Shown here piece by piece: positions 14,276 through 21,354 of a stretch of 26,188 bases of DNA. The translations under genes were made by a program, and so were the position numbers. Within the stretch, counting starts at the first letter, position 1. Every line of letters starts with the position of its first letter. The stretch is from assembly GCA_031556065.1 (NCBI GenBank), contig JAVBTR010000086.1, forward strand, positions 1 through 26,188. The letters run 5' to 3'. A model generated the notes under the pieces. It was given only the letters and a program-made list of their open reading frames with translations. It was not told where the DNA came from and made no database searches. This stretch comes from JAVBTR01 sp031556065 (GTDB taxonomy: Bacteria > Bacillota > Clostridia > Christensenellales > Aristaeellaceae).

Positions 14276-15415
14276 ATGCGCCGATTTTCCAGCTTTTTTT
14301 TGGTACTAATGATGCTTGTAACCCTTACGGTGGCCGCTTGGGCAGAGGATGAGGAAGAAATTCTTTTAAAGGATATTACCTCCTTTACCGATGATCAGCC
14401 CACAGGGGAAGAAGGGGAAACGGAAGAGCCTGTCAGCATCTATGAAGCGGATGGGTCTGTTTTGATCACCATTACCGCTACCGGCGATGTGACCATTGGC
14501 AACGATTACAATGCCAGCGGCAAGGGCATTTTCGCCAAAGAATTGGAAAAGCAAAAAGGGGATATTAACTTCCCCTTCCGCAATTTTAAAAACCTCTTTG
14601 AAAAAGACGATTTAACCCTTATTAATTTTGAAGGCACCCTGACCACTGTAGCCAAGCCGCCTAAAAGCAAAGCGGGCAATGAGTTTCTTTTTAAGGCCGA
14701 TCCGGAGTTTGTGTCTCTTCTGACCAGCAATTCCGTTGAAGCGGTTGCCCTTGAGAACAACCACGTTAACGACTTTGGCGATGAAGGCTATACCCAAACC
14801 AAACAAACCCTGAAAGACGCGGGGGTTATTTATTCATGCGATGGGGAAATCGGCGTGATGGAGGCCAAGGGTGTTCAGATCGCTATGCTTTCCTACCAGA
14901 CCTTTGACGCATATGACAGGCTTTTTGAACAGGTGCCCCGGGAAGTGGCAGCTGCCAAGGAACAGTATCCTATTGTGATCGTGTCCTTCCACTGGGGCAA
15001 TGAAAAGGATTATGCCCCCAATGCCAACCAGCAGAAGATGGGAAAAATGACCATCGATGCCGGAGCAGACTTGGTGCTGGGCCACCATAGCCACCGCATT
15101 AACCCCATTGAGGAATATAACGGCAAGTATATCGTGTATTCCTTGGGGAATTTCTCTTTCGCGGGCAACAGCAAGCCTTCGGACATGAGCACCTTTGTGT
15201 TCCAGACACGCTTTAGGGTAAAGGACGGGGAAATAACCAACGAAGGTTTCCGTATTATCCCCGCCCGTATTTCAAGCCGTACCGATTACAACGATTTTAC
15301 GCCTACACCCTACGACAAGCAGGCCAGTATTGACAGCCTGATTTCTGTGCTGACCAAGAATGGCAAGAAGATTGATAACCCTGTCAGCGACTATCCTTTG
15401 GAATTTACAAAATAA
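14276..15415 (+). CDS. Secreted CapA-like (poly-gamma-glutamate capsule type) metallophosphatase-fold protein
   Basis: Exported protein of 379 residues with a signal peptide (MRRFSS, hydrophobic core to about residue 23, cleavage after AWA), then an acidic linker (about 24-58) and a CapA/PGA_cap domain. Metal-site motifs are in order: ATGDVTIG (D71), NFEGTLT, ENNHVNDFG, SFHWGNE and GHHSHRINPIE. CapA proteins take part in poly-gamma-glutamate synthesis or export, but stand-alone members like this one, with no capB or capC neighbour, have uncertain roles. The ATG at 14276 follows GGGAGG by six bases. The gene trails the aminotransferase by 16 bases and its 3' end overlaps the convergent exchanger gene by 11 bases. 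Confidence 0.9.
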   Translation: MRRFSSFFLVLMMLVTLTVAAWAEDEEEILLKDITSFTDDQPTGEEGETEEPVSIYEADGSVLITITATGDVTIGNDYNASGKGIFAKELEKQKGDINFPFRNFKNLFEKDDLTLINFEGTLTTVAKPPKSKAGNEFLFKADPEFVSLLTSNSVEAVALENNHVNDFGDEGYTQTKQTLKDAGVIYSCDGEIGVMEAKGVQIAMLSYQTFDAYDRLFEQVPREVAAAKEQYPIVIVSFHWGNEKDYAPNANQQKMGKMTIDAGADLVLGHHSHRINPIEEYNGKYIVYSLGNFSFAGNSKPSDMSTFVFQTRFRVKDGEITNEGFRIIPARISSRTDYNDFTPTPYDKQASIDSLISVLTKNGKKIDNPVSDYPLEFTK

Positions 15416-16343
15416 TCATCAACAGATAAGCCACATAGACCACCAACATGGCAGCGCCTTGCCATTTGGTGGCCTTTTCTTTTAGCAGCAGCGGCACCAG
15501 GGCCATTAGAATAACCAGCAGGCAGATGGGAAAATCCAGGCTCAGGCTTAGGGAAGCCACAGGTAGGGGCTTGCCGGAAACCAGAGAGCAGGCAGGGAGA
15601 ATCAGGCTTAAGTCGATAATGTTGGCACCGATAATGTTGCCGATAGACAGGCTGGATTCTTTTTTGCGAATGGCGGTCAGTGTGGTAACCAACTCCGGCA
15701 GGGAGGTGCCCACTGCCACCAGGGTAACGGCGATAATCCGCTCCGGCACCCCGAGCATGGCGGCGATATCGCTGCCGCCATTAACCAGCAGCTGGGAACC
15801 GATAACAATGGCTGCCGCGCCTACCGCAAACAGCACGCAGTTTTTAATGACCATGGTCTTTTCAATGGGTGCTTGATCGTCATTGCCGGTGGTTTCTATC
15901 TTGGCATTTTTGATGTTTAGCACCATGAAGGTGATGAAAAGTGCGATAAGGCCCACTGTGGCCCAGGCTGTTAATTGGCCGGATAAAGACCCGAGCCACA
16001 CCAGCAGGGCGGCGGCAATCAGCATAAGGCATTGCTTCATATAATCTTTGCGCTTGATGGAAACCGCCATAAAAATAAACGCGATGGCCATAATCAGCGC
16101 GGTATTGGCTGTTACGGAGCCTACGGCATTGCCGATGGCCATATCATTTTTGCCTTCTACAGCCGCAATACAAGAAACCAGCATTTCTGGCAAGGTCGTG
16201 GCGATGGATACGATGGTGGCTCCGATAATGAACGTGGGTACCCTTAGCGCCTTGGCAATGGCACTGGCGGCTTCCACAAACACATCGCCGCCCTTAACCA
16301 GCATGAGAAGACCTAAAACGAATAGTACGATAGGCAAAACCAT
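15405..16343 (-). CDS. CaCA-superfamily cation exchanger (YrbG-like), probable Mn2+/Ca2+ exporter
   Basis: Integral membrane antiporter of 312 residues with about ten helices and two inverted alpha-repeats. Alpha-1 contains GATIVSIATTLPE (41-53, E53) and GNAVGS (71-76). Alpha-2 contains AVTLVAVGTSLPE (205-217, E217) and GNIIGANIID (235-244). These glutamates normally bind the cation. In alpha-1 the usual GSN reads GSV (residue 77), while alpha-2 keeps its Asn (N241). It is expressed from a yybP-ykoY riboswitch leader, which senses Mn2+, so manganese export is more likely than simple Na+/Ca2+ exchange. A GGAGGG site precedes the ATG. The 3' end overlaps the capA-like gene by 11 bp. Confidence 0.9.
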   Translation of the reverse strand: MVLPIVLFVLGLLMLVKGGDVFVEAASAIAKALRVPTFIIGATIVSIATTLPEMLVSCIAAVEGKNDMAIGNAVGSVTANTALIMAIAFIFMAVSIKRKDYMKQCLMLIAAALLVWLGSLSGQLTAWATVGLIALFITFMVLNIKNAKIETTGNDDQAPIEKTMVIKNCVLFAVGAAAIVIGSQLLVNGGSDIAAMLGVPERIIAVTLVAVGTSLPELVTTLTAIRKKESSLSIGNIIGANIIDLSLILPACSLVSGKPLPVASLSLSLDFPICLLVILMALVPLLLKEKATKWQGAAMLVVYVAYLLMIIL

Positions 16344-16369
16344 GGGAGTCCCTCCTTGTTTTTGAGGCA

Positions 16370-16405
16370 GAAAAAAAGACTTGTCTGCCTGATGCAGATA
16401 AGTCT
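16370..16405 (-). terminator. Expression-platform terminator of the exchanger riboswitch
   Basis: On the minus strand AGACTTATCTGC pairs with GCAGACAAGTCT (16394-16405 with 16377-16388, one mismatch) around a 5-base loop, followed by seven T's. The 5' arm includes the CTTATC that closes aptamer stem P1. Aptamer and terminator are therefore mutually exclusive, giving an ON switch. Confidence 0.88.
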
Positions 16406-16490
16406 CGTCATTTCAGATAAAGCCATGCGCAAGCGCAAGTGTGTTGACTTCATCGCGCGTTAAAGCGCTGACTACTCCCCTAGCTTATTA
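16397..16490 (-). promoter_or_regulatory. yybP-ykoY family (Mn2+) riboswitch aptamer
   Basis: Read on the minus strand, the aptamer starts with AATAAG and the conserved L1 sequence GGGGAGTAG (16472-16480). It continues through GAAGTCAACA and GGCTTTAT stretches and ends in an L3-like ACGAGACTTATC. P1 forms between AATAAG (16484-16489) and CTTATC (16397-16402). These are hallmarks of the yybP-ykoY motif, which binds Mn2+ and usually turns on cation exporters. Metal binding should stabilise P1 and stop the overlapping terminator from forming. Confidence 0.85.
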
Positions 16491-16492
16491 AT

Positions 16493-16522
16493 ACCATACA
16501 TCATTGGTGGGTATGTTGTCAA
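16493..16522 (-). promoter_or_regulatory. Sigma-A promoter of the riboswitch-exchanger transcript
   Basis: On the minus strand TTGACA (16517-16522) and TATGGT (16493-16498) are 18 bases apart. The transcript would begin at about 16486, right at the 5' end of the aptamer. Confidence 0.7.
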
Positions 16523-16574
16523 GTAGGGAAAGTTTGCATTTACCTGGAAAAACATGGAAGGCCTTTCGTTGTTA

Positions 16575-16583
16575 TGGTATGAT
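16575..16583 (+). promoter_or_regulatory. Possible extended -10 promoter
   Basis: TGGTATGAT is a TGn-TATGAT extended -10 element placed 33 bases before the start of the secreted protein gene. No good -35 box is seen. Confidence 0.4.
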
Positions 16584-16615
16584 GCCTTTAACAATGAATG
16601 AAAGGGTGAGGTGCA

Positions 16616-17533
16616 GTGAAAAAGTGGATCGGCCTGGTTCTGTGCCTGGCTTTATGCGCCGCCGCGTTAAGCGCTTTGGCAATGGAAGTGGTGGTGAAAG
16701 ATGTTCACCTGACTTTGGAAGGAAAATACGTGGATGCGGTGGAGGAAATGGGTCCGTTCCGCTATTGGCCGGTAGAGGAAAAGTACGCCTTTTGGCGAAC
16801 CATGCTGTCCCATGTGGCCAACGACCAGGCCTGGGGGGTAGAGGTTCCCCAGGAGCTGATTGAACTGGCCAACAGGGAATATGGGCTGCCGGATAAAAGC
16901 AGCATTTCAAAAGAACAGGCTGTGGAAGCCGCTAACCGCTATTTGCGGGAGCATGGCATCGCAGGGAACGATGTCCTTAGCTGGCTTTTAATTGGTGTTG
17001 AATTCTACCGTCCCAAGGAAGGGACGGCCTATTGGCAGATTCGGTATTTCACCTTCGATCCCCTGGCTTATACCGTTGGCGTTGAAGCGGCCAATGGTTC
17101 CGCTGCTCTTTTATACGACGGCAGCGGGGAAGCGTGGCCTGTCAGCACGGAGCCCGATGCTGCCAGCCTTTACAGGGAAAGGCTTATAAGGGAAAAGGGA
17201 GACCAGGCAAACTGGAGCCTTCGGGAAAAGGCCAAGCTGGCAAGCCTTTTAAAGCAGCAGGGGATTTTAGGCGGTACCAGATCCTTTTTGCCAGAGGGCA
17301 CGGATTTGCCTGAGGAGGAGGCTCTGGAGCTGGCCAAGGAAGCGGCGGCCCAGCGGGGGCTGGATATAAGCCAGATGCAGGTGCGAACCGATTTTTATTT
17401 GCGGATGGAAACAGACCGGGTTTGGGTGTTTGAGTTTTACAGCGACAACAAAGAGGAATCTATTTTCGTTCATATCAACGCTGCTACAAGGGAAGTGCTG
17501 ACGGTTCTGGCTCCTGGGGAGGCAAATGGGTAG
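16616..17533 (+). CDS. Secreted protein with two tandem PepSY-like modules, unknown function
   Basis: A 305-residue exported protein with a signal peptide (MKKWIG, hydrophobic to about residue 22, likely cleavage after SALA). It lacks a proper lipobox. I read two copies of one module. Copy 1 (about 45-168) has GPFRYWPVEEKYAFW, then YGLPDKSSISKEQAVEAA, then a beta-rich part ending in an AANGSAALLY turn. Copy 2 (about 194-298) has NWSLREKAKLASLL, then LPEGTDLPEEEALELAKEA, then WVFEF and INAATREVLTV. The strand-helix-strand endings recall PepSY domains. The start GTG has GTGAGG just upstream. It is divergent from the riboswitch-controlled exchanger. No function can be assigned. Confidence 0.75.
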   Translation: MKKWIGLVLCLALCAAALSALAMEVVVKDVHLTLEGKYVDAVEEMGPFRYWPVEEKYAFWRTMLSHVANDQAWGVEVPQELIELANREYGLPDKSSISKEQAVEAANRYLREHGIAGNDVLSWLLIGVEFYRPKEGTAYWQIRYFTFDPLAYTVGVEAANGSAALLYDGSGEAWPVSTEPDAASLYRERLIREKGDQANWSLREKAKLASLLKQQGILGGTRSFLPEGTDLPEEEALELAKEAAAQRGLDISQMQVRTDFYLRMETDRVWVFEFYSDNKEESIFVHINAATREVLTVLAPGEANG

Positions 17534-17673
17534 CATGCCCAAATCCATTTACAACCGCCTCTTCAGAGCTATGCGATACTGTAAGTGAAATGGATTAGGG
17601 GCTGCTTTCCATAATCAGAAAATAAAAGAAGAACATCCCATTGCAAATAAATGTAAAATGCTTGTTCCCTAAC

Positions 17674-17702
17674 TTGACAGCGGCCCCCAAAAAGCATAAA
17701 AT
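17674..17702 (+). promoter_or_regulatory. Consensus sigma-A promoter of the hydrolase gene
   Basis: TTGACA (17674-17679) and TAAAAT (17697-17702) are spaced by 17 bases. Transcription from about 17709 leaves a 34-base leader, which rules out start codons upstream of this point. The 140 bases between the previous stop and this promoter hold only a weak 9-bp inverted repeat (17542-17550/17588-17596). Confidence 0.85.
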
Positions 17703-17742
17703 AAAGGGTAACGAAATTGGCAAACGAATAGAGGGGATGAAC

Positions 17743-18705
17743 ATGTTTACCAAGGATAGCCTTATGGGCGATGTTTTGAAGGAACCGCTCTTGGCATCTG
17801 AATTTGATAAGATATTTGGCTCGGATTTCAGGGCCCAGCCAACCGCACCTATAAGCGGCTGGTGGGAGGAAGGGGCCGGGGACCCGGTGAAGAGCGTCCA
17901 TGGGGGTATGAACGCTTTGTTAGAAAACATTCAAAATGGTGTGAAGGTCATCCTCCCTTTGTGGGACGAGGAAGAAATAAAGCAGGATGAAAGCCGCAAA
18001 AATACGGCCTTGTATTTTTTCCCTGCGAAGGAAAAAGCCCCCTTTGCGCTGATCTGCCCTGGTGGCGGATATGGCATGGTATGTACGCCCAAGGAAGGGT
18101 TTCCCATTGCCACGGCACTGAACCAACTGGGTCTTTCGGCTTTTGTGCTGGTATACCGGGTGGGGAAGGACGGCCGTTATCCCGCCCCCCAGGACGATCT
18201 GGCCAAGGCTGTCCGCACCGTTTTGCGAAACGCGGATGAACTGAATGTCATGCGGGAAAACTACAGTGTGTGGGGTTTTTCTGCTGGCGGCCATTTGGCA
18301 GCCAGCTTCGGTACCCCTAATATGGGTTACAAAAAGTATGGCCTGCCAGGGCCTAAAGCCATGGTGCTTTCCTACCCTGTGATCACCATGCTGGAAAAAA
18401 CCCACGGTGGCAGCCAAGGAAACCTATTAGGCCCGAATCCCACGGAAGAAGAAAAACAATTCGCATCTGTGCAATTGCACATCGACCGCCATTACCCCTG
18501 CACCTACATCTGGACTTGCCTGGGGGATGGGTCAGTGCCCTTTGAAAACAGCCGGGGATTAAAAGAAAATCTGTCCCAGGCAGGGGTGCGGCACCGGTTA
18601 AAGGTGGTCCAGGGTACGGCCCATGGCTGGGGCTTGGGCACCGGAACCCCGGCGGATGGCTGGTTTCCGGAGGCAGTGGCCTTCTGGCGATCCACCATGG
18701 TATAA
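17743..18705 (+). CDS. Alpha/beta hydrolase, esterase/lipase (HSL/BD-FAE type)
   Basis: A 320-residue cytoplasmic alpha/beta hydrolase. The oxyanion loop ICPGGGYG is at residues 104-111. The nucleophile is S180 in GFSAGGH. The likely acid is D262 in LGDGSVPFENS, and H294 in GTAHGWG completes the triad. This layout matches the BD-FAE/Aes esterases, which hydrolyse acyl or acetyl esters, often on xylo-oligosaccharides. The first 85 residues are a less conserved cap or lead-in. I chose the ATG at 17743 because AGAGGGG ends six bases before it; the ATG at 17737 touches that site. No signal peptide is seen. Its own promoter and the hairpin after it suggest a single-gene unit. Confidence 0.86.
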   Translation: MFTKDSLMGDVLKEPLLASEFDKIFGSDFRAQPTAPISGWWEEGAGDPVKSVHGGMNALLENIQNGVKVILPLWDEEEIKQDESRKNTALYFFPAKEKAPFALICPGGGYGMVCTPKEGFPIATALNQLGLSAFVLVYRVGKDGRYPAPQDDLAKAVRTVLRNADELNVMRENYSVWGFSAGGHLAASFGTPNMGYKKYGLPGPKAMVLSYPVITMLEKTHGGSQGNLLGPNPTEEEKQFASVQLHIDRHYPCTYIWTCLGDGSVPFENSRGLKENLSQAGVRHRLKVVQGTAHGWGLGTGTPADGWFPEAVAFWRSTMV

Positions 18706-18730
18706 ATAAGTATAAAAGGCGAATATCATG

Positions 18731-18781
18731 AAGCTCCTTTGCAAAGAATAGGGTTATTGAAATTGCAAAGGAGCTTTTTTT
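18731..18781 (+). terminator. Terminator-like hairpin containing the ribosome binding site of the next gene
   Basis: AAGCTCCTTTGCAA (18731-18744) pairs perfectly, over 14 bp, with TTGCAAAGGAGCTT (18763-18776) around an 18-base loop, followed by T's to 18781. It looks like an intrinsic terminator for the hydrolase gene. Yet AAAGGAG (18767-18773), in its 3' arm, is the only ribosome binding site for the ATG at 18782, eight bases on. When folded, the hairpin both ends transcription and hides that site. Confidence 0.8.
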
Positions 18782-21073
18782 ATGCCAATCAAAGCCATCA
18801 TCATGGCAGGGGGCGAGGGGACACGCTTACGCCCGCTGACGCTGTACCGCCCCAAGCCTCTGGCCCCCATTCTTGGCAAGCCTTGTATGTGGTATGCATT
18901 ACAACTGCTGAAAAATCATGGAATTACCGATGTGGGAGCCAGCCTTTGGTATTTGCCAAATGCGGTTAAAGAAGCCTTTGGGGAAGAGCTAAGCTACTAT
19001 GAAGAAACGGAGCCCCTGGGAACTGCCGGGAGCGTCTTGCTTGCCAAGGAGGATTTGGCGCAGACTTTTATTATCCTTTCCGGGGATGGGCTTACCGATT
19101 GCGATTTGACCGCGGCCCTTCATTTTCACAAAGAAAAGGGCGCCCTGGCTACGTTGGTATTAAAATCCATGCCGGTGCCCCTGGCTTACGGTGTGGTTTT
19201 AACCGATGAAACCGGGCGCATCACCTCTTTTTTGGAAAAGCCCGAATGGTCCCAGGTTTTTTCCGATCAAGTAAACACAGGCATCTACATTCTGGAAAAA
19301 AGTGTGCTGGATATGATTCCCGCGGACAAGAGCTACGACTTTGGCCAGGATCTGTTTCCTAAAATGGTTCGGGAAGGGTTGCCGGTGTATGGCTATCCCA
19401 TGGAGGGGTATTGGTGCGATGTGGGGGATCAACGGGCGTATGTGGAGGCCCAGCTGGATTTAATGGAGGGCAAGGCGAACCTGCCTTTGCCTGGCCAGAG
19501 GCATGGGATGGCCTTGCTGGCTGAAGGGGCCAGCTTAAGCGACGGTGCCCATGTGAACGGCCCTGTTTTTTTGGATGGGGGCGCGCGGGTGGAATCCGGC
19601 GCGGTGCTGGGAGCCGGCACGGTGATAGGGGAAGGCTCCTTTGTGGCTTCGGGGGCCCGGCTTGAGCGAACCTGCCTTTGGGAAAACGCCGCTGTAGGCC
19701 GGGGTGCGGTGCTTCGGGGAGCGGTGCTGTGCGATGGAAGCTATGCCCATCAGGGAAGCATGATGGAGGAAGAAACGGCCCTGGGTTCCGGCGCGGAGCT
19801 GATGCAAGGGGCCATATTGGCGCCTGGGGTTAAAATCTGGCCCCACCGGACAGTGCACCGGGATGCAAAGGTGTATGAAAGCGTGGTTTGGGGGGATTTA
19901 AAGCAGCTGGCCATTGTGGGCGGCAGCTGCCGGGTGGAAACCACTCGGGATGGGGACGCACTATGCGGGGCCCTATGCGATATATTGAACGTGAAACGGG
20001 CCATGGTGGTTCGGGGGGAAAAAGGGGAAGCCCTGCAATACGCTTTGATCGGGGCCCTATGCTCAAGGGGCGTGCAGGTGATCCGCTTTGATAAGGGCAC
20101 GCTTCCGGCTCTTCGGAAGCTGCAGGCTTATATGAAGGTGGAGCTGGGGCTTTTTATCAAGGGTGATACGGTTTCCATTACATTGGAAGATGGGCAGGAC
20201 ATGGACAAGCCTCTTCGCCGGAAGCTGGAAACCCTGGCCCTGCGGCAGGATTACCAAAAGGCCTCCCGGATGGATGGGGAATGCTGCGCCTTTGCCGGGG
20301 CGGAGCATTTGTACGCGGCCCTCCTGGCCCAGGAGCAGCCCCCCTCCAGCCAGCTGCGGGCGGCGGTGTTCTGCGGCAACAGCTTCGTGCTAAGCGTTTG
20401 TGAAGAACTGATGGCCATGCTCGAATGCCTGCATGTGCGGGTGGCGGGCGAAGGGGATCTGGGGCTGTTGGACGGGGAAATCGGCTATCTGTTAAGCCGT
20501 GACGGCACCAATGTAAACCTGGTAACCAAGGATGGGGTTCTGGATGATATGAAGCAGGCCCAGCTTTTCTTCCGGGCTATGGTGGAAACGGGGGAAAAGG
20601 CTCTTTTTCTGCCTAAGGACGCACCGCAGGGAATTCTTTCCTTATTGCCCAAGGGTGTGAATGTGTTTTCGCCTTCCGAACGCAAGCAGGCCCCGGAAAT
20701 TTACCGGAACCAAACGGCTATTTTCCAGGACGGGCTGCTAAAAATGCTGGTGCTGATGCGGGCCTACCCGGATATAGCGGCTTTGAACCGCGGGCTTGAG
20801 GCGCTTCCACTGGGGGTCAGGCTGATCAAGGATGTGCCCTGCCCTCAGCGGGAAAACGGACGGGTTTTAAGGGGGCTCATGAACCGCATTAAGGACAAGC
20901 GCGCCGGGGATGGGCTGTGGATTGAGCATGATTTGGGCCTGGCGCACCTGGCGCCTTACGATGACAGGGCGGCCTTTCGCATTGCTGCTGAAGCCAAGAA
21001 TATGGAAAGCGCTTTGGAGCTGTGCGATTTATATGCCAAAGATATTGAAACCCTGCTTGACAGGGAACCGTGA
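18782..21073 (+). CDS. Sugar-1-phosphate nucleotidyltransferase / hexapeptide repeat / degenerate phosphomannomutase fusion
   Basis: A 763-residue three-part protein. Residues 1-230 are a nucleotidyltransferase (ManC/GlmU type): GGEGTRLRPLT (10-20), LSGDG (99-103), EKPE, NTGIY and DVGD are all intact, so it should make an NDP-sugar such as GDP-mannose. Residues about 245-375 are left-handed beta-helix hexapeptide repeats. Residues about 380-763 follow a phosphohexomutase plan but lack its catalytic features: no TASHNP serine loop (IKGDT near 459-463), no DGDxDR metal loop (SRDGTNVN at 572-579), and no normal phosphate loop near 720-735. Similar fusions are annotated as mannose-1-phosphate guanylyltransferase/phosphomannomutase. 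Here the mutase part looks inactive and may be regulatory. Confidence 0.88.
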   Translation: MPIKAIIMAGGEGTRLRPLTLYRPKPLAPILGKPCMWYALQLLKNHGITDVGASLWYLPNAVKEAFGEELSYYEETEPLGTAGSVLLAKEDLAQTFIILSGDGLTDCDLTAALHFHKEKGALATLVLKSMPVPLAYGVVLTDETGRITSFLEKPEWSQVFSDQVNTGIYILEKSVLDMIPADKSYDFGQDLFPKMVREGLPVYGYPMEGYWCDVGDQRAYVEAQLDLMEGKANLPLPGQRHGMALLAEGASLSDGAHVNGPVFLDGGARVESGAVLGAGTVIGEGSFVASGARLERTCLWENAAVGRGAVLRGAVLCDGSYAHQGSMMEEETALGSGAELMQGAILAPGVKIWPHRTVHRDAKVYESVVWGDLKQLAIVGGSCRVETTRDGDALCGALCDILNVKRAMVVRGEKGEALQYALIGALCSRGVQVIRFDKGTLPALRKLQAYMKVELGLFIKGDTVSITLEDGQDMDKPLRRKLETLALRQDYQKASRMDGECCAFAGAEHLYAALLAQEQPPSSQLRAAVFCGNSFVLSVCEELMAMLECLHVRVAGEGDLGLLDGEIGYLLSRDGTNVNLVTKDGVLDDMKQAQLFFRAMVETGEKALFLPKDAPQGILSLLPKGVNVFSPSERKQAPEIYRNQTAIFQDGLLKMLVLMRAYPDIAALNRGLEALPLGVRLIKDVPCPQRENGRVLRGLMNRIKDKRAGDGLWIEHDLGLAHLAPYDDRAAFRIAAEAKNMESALELCDLYAKDIETLLDREP

Positions 21074-21085
21074 TGTTTATATAAT
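21057..21085 (+). promoter_or_regulatory. Perfect consensus sigma-A promoter of the small RNA
   Basis: TTGACA (21057-21062) and TATAAT (21080-21085) match both consensus boxes exactly with a 17-base spacer. The -35 box lies inside the last codons of the nucleotidyltransferase gene. Transcription should start at about 21092. Confidence 0.9.
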
Positions 21086-21091
21086 AAAAAC

Positions 21092-21308
21092 GTATCCTGG
21101 GGTGTGCGTCAGCCCTTTGTTTTTACCCACATTTCGAAAAATGGAGCCCGCGTCTTGATTCGGATGTCACGCCCCCGCTGTGATAGTGCCAGGGGACGGC
21201 AAAAGAATCAGGCAGGGCACCTACCTGCTAACATAGCGGGTGGAAAAACGGGGGCAGCGGCATTCTGGGGAACTACCGAAATGTTTAAAGCATTTCGGTA
21301 GTTTTTTC
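21092..21308 (+). ncRNA. ssrS: Small structured RNA, probably 6S RNA
   Basis: About 215 bases with no reading frame, between a perfect promoter and a strong terminator. The 5' part (21100-21135) and the 3' part (21235-21270) pair imperfectly over a long distance: GCCC (21112-21115) with GGGC, and TTTTT plus ACCC with AAAAA plus GGGT. The interior holds TTGATTC...GAATCAG and GCAGG...CCTGC hairpins. A long rod with an open middle fits 6S RNA, which traps RNA polymerase holoenzyme by imitating an open promoter. The terminator alone is at 21271-21308. It is not SRP RNA (no GGAAGGAAGCAGC loop) and I see no RNase P or tmRNA hallmarks. The identity rests on size, fold and remembered likeness. Confidence 0.65.
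21271..21308 (+). terminator. Rho-independent terminator of the small RNA
   Basis: AACTACCGAAATG (21271-21283) pairs perfectly, over 13 bp, with CATTTCGGTAGTT (21291-21303) around a 7-base loop. The 3' arm ends in a T-run (21302-21307). Confidence 0.93.
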
Positions 21309-21319
21309 TTTTAGAATCG

Positions 21320-21348
21320 TTGACAATTGGGGGTTGCAGTGATATTAT
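21320..21348 (+). promoter_or_regulatory. Sigma-A promoter of the str operon
   Basis: TTGACA (21320-21325) and TATTAT (21343-21348) have a 17-base spacer. It lies 12 bases after the small RNA terminator and drives the L7Ae-like-rpsL-rpsG-fusA-tuf genes. Confidence 0.88.
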
Positions 21349-21354
21349 GATATG

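Noticed and set aside
17641..17742. Extended N-terminus for the alpha/beta hydrolase from 17641
   Set aside because: A consensus promoter at 17674-17702 lies inside it, so the mRNA would start after that codon. The ATG at 17743 has a well-placed ribosome binding site.
21092..21270. Bacterial SRP RNA or a known metabolite riboswitch for the region before the str operon
   Set aside because: The SRP signature loop is missing. The element ends in its own strong terminator and the next gene has a separate promoter, so it is a free-standing RNA rather than a leader.
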